From: Rhodococcus sp. OK302
GTDB taxonomy: Bacteria > Actinomycetota > Actinomycetes > Mycobacteriales > Mycobacteriaceae
Assembly: GCF_002245895.1 (NCBI RefSeq)
Contig: NZ_NPJZ01000001.1
Location: 1 to 64,000 of the forward strand
DNA length: 64,000 nt
Direction: 5' to 3'
Made by a program: the position numbers and the translations under genes. The notes under the pieces were generated by a model that was not told the DNA's origin, did no database searches, and worked only from the letters and a program-made list of their open reading frames with translations. Positions 18,198 through 26,036 of the stretch are shown piece after piece (the first letter of the stretch is position 1; each line of letters opens with the position of its first letter).

Positions 18198-18229
18198 CCA
18201 TTCACCCTTAGTGAATGGGGATACACTAA
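18198..18229. promoter_or_regulatory. Likely TetR operator/promoter of the carboxylase operon
   Basis: A perfect inverted repeat CCATTCAC-N5-GTGAATGG lies at 18198-18218. A second overlapping one, TTAGTG-N10-CACTAA, spans 18208-18229. They are 51-82 bp upstream of the beta-subunit ATG, where the promoter should be. The only local regulator in the operon is the terminal TetR. Which repeat is bound cannot be decided by reading. Confidence 0.65.
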
Positions 18230-18448
18230 CGGACAAGATGCGGGTTGACTAGACCTGGCGGAGGGGAAATTTCCTCGAACAATGATCCACTAAGCCCACT
18301 TTTTGGAGAGCTACCTCACAGCCACCAAAAGAAGTGAATGTCACTGGTGAATTGCGAATTACTTTTGGCGGACTCAGGACGCCTCTCGCAACGTCGACGA
18401 AACCCCGGGGTGAGCACGACCCGGACAGATGCATCGGGAGAAAGCAAA
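18230..18448. other. Intergenic region without a recognisable gene
   Basis: About 220 bp between the carboxylase operon promoter and the terminator of the lipoprotein gene. It holds a 10-bp palindrome GGAAATTTCC (18265-18274). No convincing coding frame with a ribosome site was seen on either strand. Confidence 0.5.
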
Positions 18449-18501
18449 ATCGACCCGCAAGTTGGGTGCATTCAGTGAAGGCACCCAACTTGCGGGTCGA
18501 T
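18449..18501 (-). terminator. Strong hairpin terminator of the lipoprotein gene
   Basis: Perfect 21-base arms at 18449-18469 and 18481-18501 enclose an 11-base loop (ATTCAGTGAAG). It lies 24 bp past the stop of the minus-strand lipoprotein gene and has no clear U tail, as is common in actinobacteria. Confidence 0.85.
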
Positions 18502-18525
18502 GAAATTCGGAGCGGACGACCTACG

Positions 18526-18936
18526 TCAGCAGCTGCCGGCGGCCGCCGCACTGATTCCGCGAGTTACCTCCGCCTGCTCGTCGGCGGACATCTGGGTCCA
18601 CGCCGGGTACGCCTCGATCGATGTCTGAAGTTCGGCCGCAACCGATTCGCGAGTCGTCCCGCTGGTGTCACCGGACTCTTCGAGGGTCTTCTCGTATCCG
18701 TCGATGAACACGAGGACGTCAGCGCATGTCTGAGTATAGTTACGCGAAATCGCTGCTCCGCCACCATAATTCGCGGAATCCTCGGCGGGCGCGGGAGTGC
18801 CGGGTGTGGCACTCTGCTCGGCTGCCGCAGATGACGTCACCGTTGCAATCGACGTAGGCTCACCGCCGTCGGATCCACAAGCGACCAACGCCAACAGTGA
18901 GAATGCTCCGATAATCCCGGTGATTGTCTTCTTCAT
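18526..18936 (-). CDS. Small Ser/Ala-rich lipoprotein of unknown function
   Basis: A 136-residue exported lipoprotein. The ATG at 18936 gives a signal MKKTITGIIGAFSLLALVAC with lipobox LVAC near residue 20. An upstream in-frame ATG at 18987 would hide the signal and run toward the divergent amidase, so it is less likely. A low-complexity Ser/Ala/Thr/Pro linker follows. The folded part (about residues 55-136) has two Cys (TCADVL and the C-terminal SC) that could form a disulfide. No family was recognised; similar short lipoproteins are common in rhodococci. It diverges from the amidase gene. Confidence 0.7.
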   Translation of the reverse strand: MKKTITGIIGAFSLLALVACGSDGGEPTSIATVTSSAAAEQSATPGTPAPAEDSANYGGGAAISRNYTQTCADVLVFIDGYEKTLEESGDTSGTTRESVAAELQTSIEAYPAWTQMSADEQAEVTRGISAAAAGSC

Positions 18937-19010
18937 CAGACCAGCATGACAGATCCGATTCGCCGCATTTTCACCCAAGCTGTACAAATTTCGATACCCT
19001 GTTACATATC

Positions 19011-20462
19011 ATGGCCAAATGTAACGATGCGACCTCGACTGCAGCGCAAATTTCCGTCACCACTGCATCTGCGATGGAGCTGGCTCGATCGATCCGCACC
19101 GGCGCTGTCACATCGAGGCAGGTTGTGGATGCCCACATTGCCGTTCTCCGCGCAGGTCACGACCTCGGAGCCATCGTGGCCAACCGTTTCACCCAAGCGC
19201 AGGACGAGGCCGATGCAGCAGACCGCTTGATCGCTGCGAGTTCTGCCGACGACGATCTACCCCCGCTACTGGGCGTCCCCTTCACCGTGAAAGAAGCCAT
19301 TCCTGTTGCCGGCATGCCGTTCACTGCCGGTATGGCGACCCGACGGGGGACCATCTCCACCACGGACGCTCGCGCCGTCGATCGACTCAAAGGCGCCGGA
19401 GCGATTGTCATGGGAGTAACGAACACGTCGGAGTTGTGCCTCGGAATCGAGAGTTACAACAGCGTGTACGGACGCACTCGCAACCCGTACGACCCACGCC
19501 GAACCGCCGGCGGGTCGTCCGGTGGAGAAGGCGCAGCAGTCGGATCGGGAGGTGCCCCCTTCGGGCTCGGCGCCGATACCGGCGGGTCGATCAGGCTGCC
19601 GGCGTTCTTCTGCGGCGTCTTCGGACACAAGCCGTCGCCGGGCCTTGTACCCAGTTCCGAGCAGATCCCCTCACTCACCGCCTACTCGGGCACCGAGGTG
19701 GACGCAATGGAATCCATCGGCACCCTCGCGCGTCGAGCCGAGGACCTAATGCCACTGCTCCGCATCCTGTCCGAAAGCGATTTACCCACAACAGAATCCG
19801 TAAACCTCGAGGGCCTTTCCGTCATCATCCCCGAAGGAACTACCTATTTCCGACCACTGTCTCCGGAGATGAAAACGGCGCAAGATGCTGCAGCGCAAGC
19901 ACTCTCGGAGGCGGGCGCGAATGTGCAGCGAGTTCAACTGACAGCTCTGCGTCGCTCCGCACAGTTCTATTTGATCGCCCTCCGCGAGCATGCGGGCACG
20001 TCAGTCTCCAACCTGTTCGATTTCTTCGGGGAAGCCCCGGCACAATCCCGACGGCCGTCATGGTCCCGAACCGGCAGTCTCCAGATGACATTGACCATCA
20101 TCGGCGACAAACTCCCCGGGCTGCTCCCCGCGTCGGCACGTCGTAAGATCACCGACGCCGGCGAGGCACTCGCCGCTGAAGTCCATGCAGCAATGGGCGA
20201 CGGCGTGATCCTGCACCCCGCCTTCCCTCGTACAGCACCACTCCACAACGGAACTCTTGCGAGGCCTTGGCTTTTCGGAGGTGCCGCAATCTTCAATCTG
20301 CTCGGCCTGCCGGTGACGCAAGTTCCACTCGGACTGGACACACGTGGGTTGCCTCTAGGAATTCAGGTTGCCGGTGCAGCCGGAAACGATCACGTGACAA
20401 TTCGCGTGGCCCTCGAACTCGAACGCGCAATGGGCGGATGGCGCCCACCCGGCCAGGCCTGA
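19011..20462 (+). CDS. Amidase-signature family hydrolase
   Basis: A 483-residue amidase. The Ser-cisSer-Lys triad is visible: Lys in PFTVKEAI near residue 90, the Gly/Ser motif AGGSSGGEGAAVGSGGAP near 165-180 and the nucleophile in DTGGSIRLPAFFCG near 195. Such enzymes hydrolyse carboxamides, acyl-amines or related compounds; the substrate is unknown. The ATG at 19011 lies 75 bp from the divergent lipoprotein start and is preferred to a longer frame from 18924, which would overlap that gene. It is cytoplasmic, with no signal. Confidence 0.85.
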   Translation: MAKCNDATSTAAQISVTTASAMELARSIRTGAVTSRQVVDAHIAVLRAGHDLGAIVANRFTQAQDEADAADRLIAASSADDDLPPLLGVPFTVKEAIPVAGMPFTAGMATRRGTISTTDARAVDRLKGAGAIVMGVTNTSELCLGIESYNSVYGRTRNPYDPRRTAGGSSGGEGAAVGSGGAPFGLGADTGGSIRLPAFFCGVFGHKPSPGLVPSSEQIPSLTAYSGTEVDAMESIGTLARRAEDLMPLLRILSESDLPTTESVNLEGLSVIIPEGTTYFRPLSPEMKTAQDAAAQALSEAGANVQRVQLTALRRSAQFYLIALREHAGTSVSNLFDFFGEAPAQSRRPSWSRTGSLQMTLTIIGDKLPGLLPASARRKITDAGEALAAEVHAAMGDGVILHPAFPRTAPLHNGTLARPWLFGGAAIFNLLGLPVTQVPLGLDTRGLPLGIQVAGAAGNDHVTIRVALELERAMGGWRPPGQA

Positions 20463-20541
20463 GAGTTCACCGCCGATTCAGTCGGGTTTGCCGCAAATGA
20501 CATACTTGTGGTTTATCTCGGATGGAAATGGACTCTCGCAC

Positions 20542-21504
20542 ATGGCAAGCACGACAATCAGTAGGCGCAGCGTAGCTGCTGTATCGATCGGCTTCGCCGC
20601 CGCACTGGTCCTCGGAGGTTGCTCCAGTTCAGTAGCCGCCGAAATCGAAACAAACAGTGCTGGTTCAGGTATCGGTTCCGGCATCACGACAACGTCATCC
20701 CCGCAAGCAAATATCGACCTCGCCGCGACGTCGTCCGCACTGACACAGCTGGCTCAAATTCCGATCAAGGGACGTGCCCCGAAAACCGGCTACGACCGTG
20801 CACTGTTCGGCGTCGCGTGGACCGACGACGTCGACGTCGAGTTCGGCCGCAACGGCTGCGACACGCGCAATGACATCTTGCGCCGCGATCTCACCGACCT
20901 CACGTTCAAGGACGGCAACCGGTGCACGATTCAGACCGGAACATTGAATGATCCGTACACCAGCAAGACCATCGCCTTCACTCGCGGGCAGGACACGTCG
21001 TCGGCAGTCCAGATCGACCACGTCGTAGCACTGTCCGATGCTTGGCAGAAGGGCGCTCAGCAACTCGACACCCAGACCCGCACCAATTTTGCCAACGATC
21101 CGCGTAATCTCCTGGCCTCCGACGGTCCCGCCAACCAGCAGAAATCCGATTCCGACGCCGCATCGTGGTTGCCGCCCAACAAGGGCTACCGCTGCCAGTA
21201 CGTCACGGCGCAGGTAGACGTGAAAGCTACTTACGGACTGTGGGTGACGCAGGCCGAGCACGACGCCATCGCGGGAGTCCTCCAGGATTGTGGTGGAACT
21301 GCACCGACCCAGCAGCCGGTCGCTACGTCGGCTCCCATCGTGACGTCCAAGCCTGTGGTCACGTCTGCTCCGGCGCCGGTGTCGGCACCGTTCAAGAACT
21401 GCGCGGCTGCCAAGGCTGCGGGCGCAGCACCGGTTCGTATCGGCGATCCGGGCTACGGCCCGCACCTCGACGGTGACGGAGACGGTGTCGCCTGCGAGAA
21501 GTAG
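20542..21504 (+). CDS. Secreted HNH nuclease lipoprotein with Excalibur domain
   Basis: A 320-residue exported protein. From ATG 20542 the signal ends in the lipobox LGGC near residue 29. The central region (about 60-225) is an HNH/DUF1524-type nuclease: VQIDHVVALSDAWQKGA carries the His pair, and FANDPRNLLASDGPANQQKSD follows. A Thr/Pro/Val linker leads to a C-terminal Excalibur calcium-binding domain (FKNCAAAKAAG then DLDGDGDGVAC-like, read as LDGDGDGVACEK). It should act outside the cell on DNA for nutrition, biofilm or competition; no immunity gene is evident. An upstream ATG at 20488 would place extra residues before the signal. Confidence 0.85.
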   Translation: MASTTISRRSVAAVSIGFAAALVLGGCSSSVAAEIETNSAGSGIGSGITTTSSPQANIDLAATSSALTQLAQIPIKGRAPKTGYDRALFGVAWTDDVDVEFGRNGCDTRNDILRRDLTDLTFKDGNRCTIQTGTLNDPYTSKTIAFTRGQDTSSAVQIDHVVALSDAWQKGAQQLDTQTRTNFANDPRNLLASDGPANQQKSDSDAASWLPPNKGYRCQYVTAQVDVKATYGLWVTQAEHDAIAGVLQDCGGTAPTQQPVATSAPIVTSKPVVTSAPAPVSAPFKNCAAAKAAGAAPVRIGDPGYGPHLDGDGDGVACEK

Positions 21505-21509
21505 ACACC

Positions 21510-21806
21510 TCAGGCGGGACTGTCCTCGATCGTCCACTGCGGATGTTCCCGCCCCGGTGTCACGCTGATCGCGCGATAGGAGTAACCGTCCTGCTCCACT
21601 GATTCCCAAGTGAAGTCGACGCTCTCACCGACGATCAGCTCCCGGTAACCACCCCTGATCGTCCGGGAATGCCCCGGCTTCAACTCCGGTAACGCATCGG
21701 CCCAGATATGACTGTAGAAGGCCCAGCATCCGCCGGGAGTATCGGCGGATTCGATGACGCCCCAACCCTCTTCGCCATGCCAGATCGAGACAGTTCCAGT
21801 GCTCAT
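21510..21806 (-). CDS. Cold-shock-domain-like small protein
   Basis: A 98-residue protein. Its first about 70 residues look like a divergent cold-shock OB-fold (GTVSIWHGEEGWGVI, AFYSHI, VGESVDFTWE). The usual RNP1 motif KGFGFI is altered to EGWGVI, so nucleic-acid binding may differ from CspA. It is convergent with the nuclease gene, with 5 bp between their ends, and divergent from the SulP operon. No other domain is visible. Confidence 0.75.
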   Translation of the reverse strand: MSTGTVSIWHGEEGWGVIESADTPGGCWAFYSHIWADALPELKPGHSRTIRGGYRELIVGESVDFTWESVEQDGYSYRAISVTPGREHPQWTIEDSPA

Positions 21807-21847
21807 CGTCCGATGCTCGCATAGTGACCAGGGATCTCACCACCAAA

Positions 21848-21879
21848 TTCGAACCCTACCCTTACGGGAGGGTAGGGTT
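21848..21879 (+). promoter_or_regulatory. MerR-type operator-promoter of the sulP-merR operon
   Basis: A perfect inverted repeat, AACCCTACCCT at 21852-21862 and AGGGTAGGGTT at 21869-21879 with a 6-bp spacer. It lies between a possible -35 (TTCGAA, 21848-21853) and -10 (TAGGGT, 21873-21878) separated by 19 bp, the stretched spacing typical of MerR-activated promoters. The MerR gene is the second gene of this operon, so autoregulation is likely. Confidence 0.75.
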
Positions 21880-21907
21880 TGGCCGATCTCGTGAGGATGG
21901 AACTCTG

Positions 21908-23398
21908 ATGGCCACAGGCACGCTCGACCACACCAGCGTGCTTGCCGCGCTACGTTCGCCCCGACTTCTGAAGACCGAAGTGCTGGGCGGTCTCGTCGTT
22001 GCCTTGGCGCTGATCCCCGAGGCAATCTCGTTCTCGATCATCGCCGGCGTGGATCCGCGGGTGGGATTGTTCGCGTCATTCACGATGGCGGTCACCATCG
22101 CGATCGTCGGTGGCCGCCCAGCCATGATCTCGGCAGCAACTGGCGCAGTCGCGCTGGTCGTTGCACCGTTGACCCGCGACTACGGCATCGATTACCTGAT
22201 CGCCACCGTTCTACTCGCCGGTGTTCTGCAGATCGTGTTGAGTCTGCTCGGTGTGGCAAAACTGATGAGGTTCATCCCGCGGAGCGTCATGGTCGGATTC
22301 GTCAACGCACTGGCCATCATGATTTTCATAACCCAGCTCCCCCATCTGATCGACGTACCGTGGATGGTCTATCCCCTACTGGTCCTGTCACTGCTGATTC
22401 TCGTGTTACTACCGAAGTTGACGTCCGCCGTCCCGGCACCGCTCGTCGCCATCGTCTTGCTGACCGCGGCAACGATCGTGTTCGCTCTCGATGTACCCAA
22501 TGTCGGTGACGAGGGCGAACTTCCGTCAAGCCTGCCGAGTTTGATGTTCCCGGACGTCCCGCTGAACATGCACACCCTGTCGATCATTGCACCCTTCGCG
22601 TTGGCGATGGCTTTGGTCGGACTTCTCGAATCACTTATGACCGCAAAGCTTGTCGACGACATCACCGACACGCACTCGAACAAAACTCGCGAAGGCTGGG
22701 GCCAGGGCGTCGCGAATCTCGTCACCGGATTCTTCGGCGGCATGGGCGGTTGCGCCATGATCGGCCAGACGATGATCAACGTCAAGGTTTCCGGCGCGCG
22801 CACCCGCATCTCCACCTTCCTGGCCGGAGTTTTCCTACTGATCCTGGTTGTCGGTCTCGGCGGGCTCGTCGCCAAAATCCCGATGGCCGTGCTGGTCGCA
22901 GTCATGATCATGGTGTCCGTCGGAACACTGGATTGGCACAGTATCAACCCGAAAACCTTGCGTCGCATGCCACTCGGCGAGACGATGGTCACGCTCGTGA
23001 CCGTTGTCGTCACCGTGACGACGCACAACCTGGCCTACGGTGTCATTGTCGGAGTTATCACCGCGATGGTCGTCTTCGCCCGGCGCGTAGCGCATCTGAC
23101 CGAAGTGGTCGACATTGCGCATCCCGACGAGAACACCCGCGTCTATGCGGTGCGCGGCGAACTGTTCTTCGCGTCGAGCAATGATCTGATCTACCAATTC
23201 GACTACGCCGGCGATCCGGAGAACGTGATTGTCGACCTCTCCGACGCTCATATCTGGGATGCCTCCACCGTGGCAACTTTGGACGCGATCACCACGAAGT
23301 ACGCAGCCCGAGGCAAGAACGTCGAGATCATCGGCCTGGACAAGGCGTCCGCCGAACGCCACGTTCGACTGTCCGGCCAAATGGGGGCGGGCAGCTGA
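21908..23398 (+). CDS. SulP-family anion transporter with STAS domain
   Basis: A 496-residue inner-membrane transporter of the SulP/SLC26 family, carrying sulfate, bicarbonate or another anion. About 10-12 hydrophobic segments fill residues 20-390, including LGGLVVALALIPEAISFSI near 20-40 and the GGMGGCAMIGQTMIN motif near 280. The C-terminal about 90 residues form a STAS domain (VYAVRGELFFASSNDLI). ATG 21908 is preferred, since the longer frame would cover the operator. It ends 1 bp before the MerR gene. The substrate is not readable from sequence. Confidence 0.88.
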   Translation: MATGTLDHTSVLAALRSPRLLKTEVLGGLVVALALIPEAISFSIIAGVDPRVGLFASFTMAVTIAIVGGRPAMISAATGAVALVVAPLTRDYGIDYLIATVLLAGVLQIVLSLLGVAKLMRFIPRSVMVGFVNALAIMIFITQLPHLIDVPWMVYPLLVLSLLILVLLPKLTSAVPAPLVAIVLLTAATIVFALDVPNVGDEGELPSSLPSLMFPDVPLNMHTLSIIAPFALAMALVGLLESLMTAKLVDDITDTHSNKTREGWGQGVANLVTGFFGGMGGCAMIGQTMINVKVSGARTRISTFLAGVFLLILVVGLGGLVAKIPMAVLVAVMIMVSVGTLDWHSINPKTLRRMPLGETMVTLVTVVVTVTTHNLAYGVIVGVITAMVVFARRVAHLTEVVDIAHPDENTRVYAVRGELFFASSNDLIYQFDYAGDPENVIVDLSDAHIWDASTVATLDAITTKYAARGKNVEIIGLDKASAERHVRLSGQMGAGS

Positions 23399-23399
23399 C

Positions 23400-23789
23400 A
23401 TGGCGAATGAACACATGCAGATCGGCCAGGTAGCCGAACGCACCGAGTTGTCGATCAAAACCATTCGTCACTACGACGACGTAGGACTGGTGACACCGTC
23501 GGCGCGCAGCACCGGTGGGTTCCGCCTCTACACCGAATCCGATATCAGTCGACTTCTGGTGATCCGGCGGATGAAACCACTGGGATTCACTCTCGAAGAG
23601 ATGAAGAGGCTCCTCGATTCCCTCGAAATCCTGGCCGACGCCTCAGACGACTCATCGCACACGGCCGCAACCGAATTCATCGCCGACTGCCACACTCGCG
23701 CCGAGGACAGCTGCCGGCATCTGCGCCGGCAACTTACGTATGCCGAGGAGTTGACGGCACTGCTCGCCGAGCACAGTCAGCGGCCGTAA
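23400..23789 (+). CDS. MerR-family transcriptional regulator
   Basis: A 129-residue MerR protein. The winged helix lies at residues 6-75 (QIGQVAERTELSIKTIRHYDDVGLVTPSARSTGG, in parts), followed by a helical dimerisation segment. The C-terminal effector region is short and has a single Cys (DCHTRAEDSC has two, near residues 100-108) with no CueR/ZntR metal loop, so the effector is unclear. It starts 1 bp after the SulP stop and probably acts on the palindrome upstream of that gene. Confidence 0.88.
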   Translation: MANEHMQIGQVAERTELSIKTIRHYDDVGLVTPSARSTGGFRLYTESDISRLLVIRRMKPLGFTLEEMKRLLDSLEILADASDDSSHTAATEFIADCHTRAEDSCRHLRRQLTYAEELTALLAEHSQRP

Positions 23790-23827
23790 CAAACCTGGTA
23801 CCACGCCCCTGAACTAGGCTTGCCTGT

Positions 23828-24448
23828 ATGGCCCGATACTTCGACGTACACCCTGACAACCCGCAGCCCCGCGCGATCAGTCAGATCGTGGAGATGTTGC
23901 GGAACGACGCGGTCATCGCCTACCCCACAGATTCCTGCTACGCCCTGGGCTCCCGGATGGAAAACCACTCGGGGACAGACCGGATTCGCGATATCCGGCA
24001 CCTGAAATCGGACCACCATTTCACGTTGGTGTGTGCGGATTTTGCGCAGCTCGGACACTTCGTGCATGTCAGCAATTCGGCATTTCGCGCCGTGAAGGCC
24101 GCCACCCCCGGGCAGTACACATTCATCCTTCCGGCAACGAAGGAAGTTCCCCGTCGCCTCGCGCATGCCAAGAAGAAGACTGTCGGCGTGCGTATCCCCA
24201 GCCACCCCGTTGTCCGAGCTTTGCTGCAGGAGTTGGGTGAGCCGATCCTGTCGAGCACCCTGCTGCTGCCGGGCGCCGAAGAACCGATGACGGACGGCTG
24301 GTCCATCAAGGAAGAACTCGACAACCAACTCGACGCCGTCATCGACTCGGGCGACTGCGGTACCGAGCCGACCACCGTCGTCGACTATTCCTCGGGGGTA
24401 CCGGAAGTGGTTCGTATCGGCGCCGGAGACCCTTCGCGTTTCGAGTGA
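23828..24448 (+). CDS. YrdC/YciO-type L-threonylcarbamoyladenylate synthase-like protein
   Basis: A 206-residue Sua5/YciO/YrdC-domain protein. The conserved region includes AYPTDSCYALGSRM near residue 32, KSDHHFTLVCADFAQ near 62, PGQYTFILPAT near 95 and VGVRIPSHPVVRALL near 120. True TsaC/Sua5 makes threonylcarbamoyl-AMP for tRNA t6A. The length and the GEPILSST... region look closer to the YciO branch, whose role is less sure. It is probably monocistronic and converges on the alkyl sulfatase relic 5 bp away. Confidence 0.85.
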   Translation: MARYFDVHPDNPQPRAISQIVEMLRNDAVIAYPTDSCYALGSRMENHSGTDRIRDIRHLKSDHHFTLVCADFAQLGHFVHVSNSAFRAVKAATPGQYTFILPATKEVPRRLAHAKKKTVGVRIPSHPVVRALLQELGEPILSSTLLLPGAEEPMTDGWSIKEELDNQLDAVIDSGDCGTEPTTVVDYSSGVPEVVRIGAGDPSRFE

Positions 24449-24452
24449 GCTG

Positions 24453-25882
24453 TTACGGGGTGACGATATCGAACCAGAGATCGAAGTCCTCGAGTAGCGA
24501 GATGAAGGTTTCGAGCTGGGACTGATCGCCGTCAGCCGATGCCGTTCCTCCGGTGATGGATTCGGTAAGTGAGGTCGTTCCCAAGTACACCTCGTTGAAC
24601 ACGGACCGGGTCAGGTCAGTGTCAATGCAGCTGCGACGACGGCCGGACCGGTGGGATTGTTGGACGGCATCGGAGCCAGCGGGTGCCGCAGTTCCATCGC
24701 GCCGACGAGGTAGAAGTTTCTCCACGTACCGTTCTCGGCTTGATACCCGAGTTGTTCATAGGTGTCCGCCAACAACTCTCGCGCCTTCTGATTGGTGGGA
24801 TCGGCAAAGACCAAGTGGTTCACCAACTCTGCAGCCCAGCGGTAGTCGCCGCCGTCGAACGCCTTCCGTCCCTTGTCCAACAAGGCATCCGGTCCGCCGA
24901 CCGCCTCCACGTACCGTTTCCCGTTCTCGACCGGAGGATGCGGATTCAGATGTGCGGGAACACCGTCGAACCAACCGAGGTAGAAGGTGTAGATCGCCTT
25001 GACGTTATGACTGAGTGAGCCGTAGTACCCGCGGTTGTACCACTGCTTTCCGATGGCGTCGGGCACCTCGATCTGGTCCGCGATCTCGACTGGCGTAAGT
25101 CCCTTGTTTGCCAGGCGAAGTGTCTGATCGTGCAGATATTTGTACAGATCCGCCTGATCCGAGATGAGTTTGCGGATCTTGTCATTGCCCCACGTCGGCC
25201 AATGATGTTGCGCAAAGATGATTTCGACGTCGGGGAAAAGTTCCATCGCGAGCCGCACGTAATGCGACCAGGCTTTGGCGTCGCGAGTCTTGGCTCCGCG
25301 CAACGTGTACAGATTGTGCATCGTGTGCGTGACGTCCTCAGCTGAGCCGAGTGCCTTGAAATCAGGTAGATAGAACAGCATTTCGGATGGAGCTTCGGTA
25401 CCGGGTGCGAGCATGAACGTGACCCGCACTCCGTCGATCACTTCTTCGTGCACCGGTTCGGTGATGACGTTTGTCGGCACAGCGAACGTCGAAGTGCCGT
25501 GTGAGGTGGACAGTCCGAGTCCGCCCGAGACCTGCCCCTGCGGGCCTGGCTTCAGGAACGATCCGTACATGTACATGCCACGACGCGTAATCGCTGTGCC
25601 CGCCGGGACGTTCTCGGAAATCGCTTCTTCGGTGAAACTGTCCGGCGCATAGACTTTTACGGCGCCGGATGCAATCTCCGCGTCCGTTGCAAATCCTTTG
25701 ACTCCGCCGAAGTGATCGCCGTGCGAATGGGTGAAGATGATGTTCTTGACCGGCAACTTCGGCCGGTGCTCGTAGTACAACTCGAGCGCGCGGGCCGCTG
25801 TCTCCGAAGACATCAAAGTGTCGCCGATGATCAATCCGGTGTCGGCATCTTCATGCTCCTCACGACGCGCGATAAAACACAC
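24453..25882 (-). pseudogene. Decayed SdsA-type alkyl sulfatase (MBL fold)
   Basis: The sequence belongs to the alkyl-sulfatase branch of the metallo-beta-lactamase superfamily, which normally has about 620-660 aa: catalytic domain, dimerisation domain, SCP2-like C-terminal domain. Here the open frame starts within the catalytic domain just before THSHGDHFGG, so about 130 N-terminal residues are missing. The frame stops at 24611 after ALTLT. A duplicated TGACC shifts the frame there, and the conserved C-terminus (LTRSVFNEVYLG...FDLWFDIVTP) follows in another frame to 24453. About 80 residues of the SCP2-like domain also appear deleted. The MFS gene region now abuts the truncated end. A working enzyme is unlikely. 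Confidence 0.85.
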
Positions 25883-25953
25883 TTCGGACCACGCAAGCGC
25901 GCGTCGTGCCCCGCTCTCGCGGCATCACCCGGAAGGGATGACGATCCTTCGGG

Positions 25954-25984
25954 AATACGATACGATACCGTTGCGTTTCGTATT
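25954..25984. promoter_or_regulatory. Likely TetR operator upstream of the MFS transporter
   Basis: AATACGA (25954-25960) and TCGTATT (25978-25984) form an inverted repeat; a tighter version is ATACGA-N12-TCGTAT at 25960-25983. It is 53-83 bp upstream of the transporter ATG. The tetR gene follows the transporter, the usual layout for a self-regulated efflux pair. Confidence 0.55.
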
Positions 25985-26036
25985 TATATCTCGTCAGAAC
26001 GGCGGGAGACACCCACCCGACGCCAAAGGCAGACTC

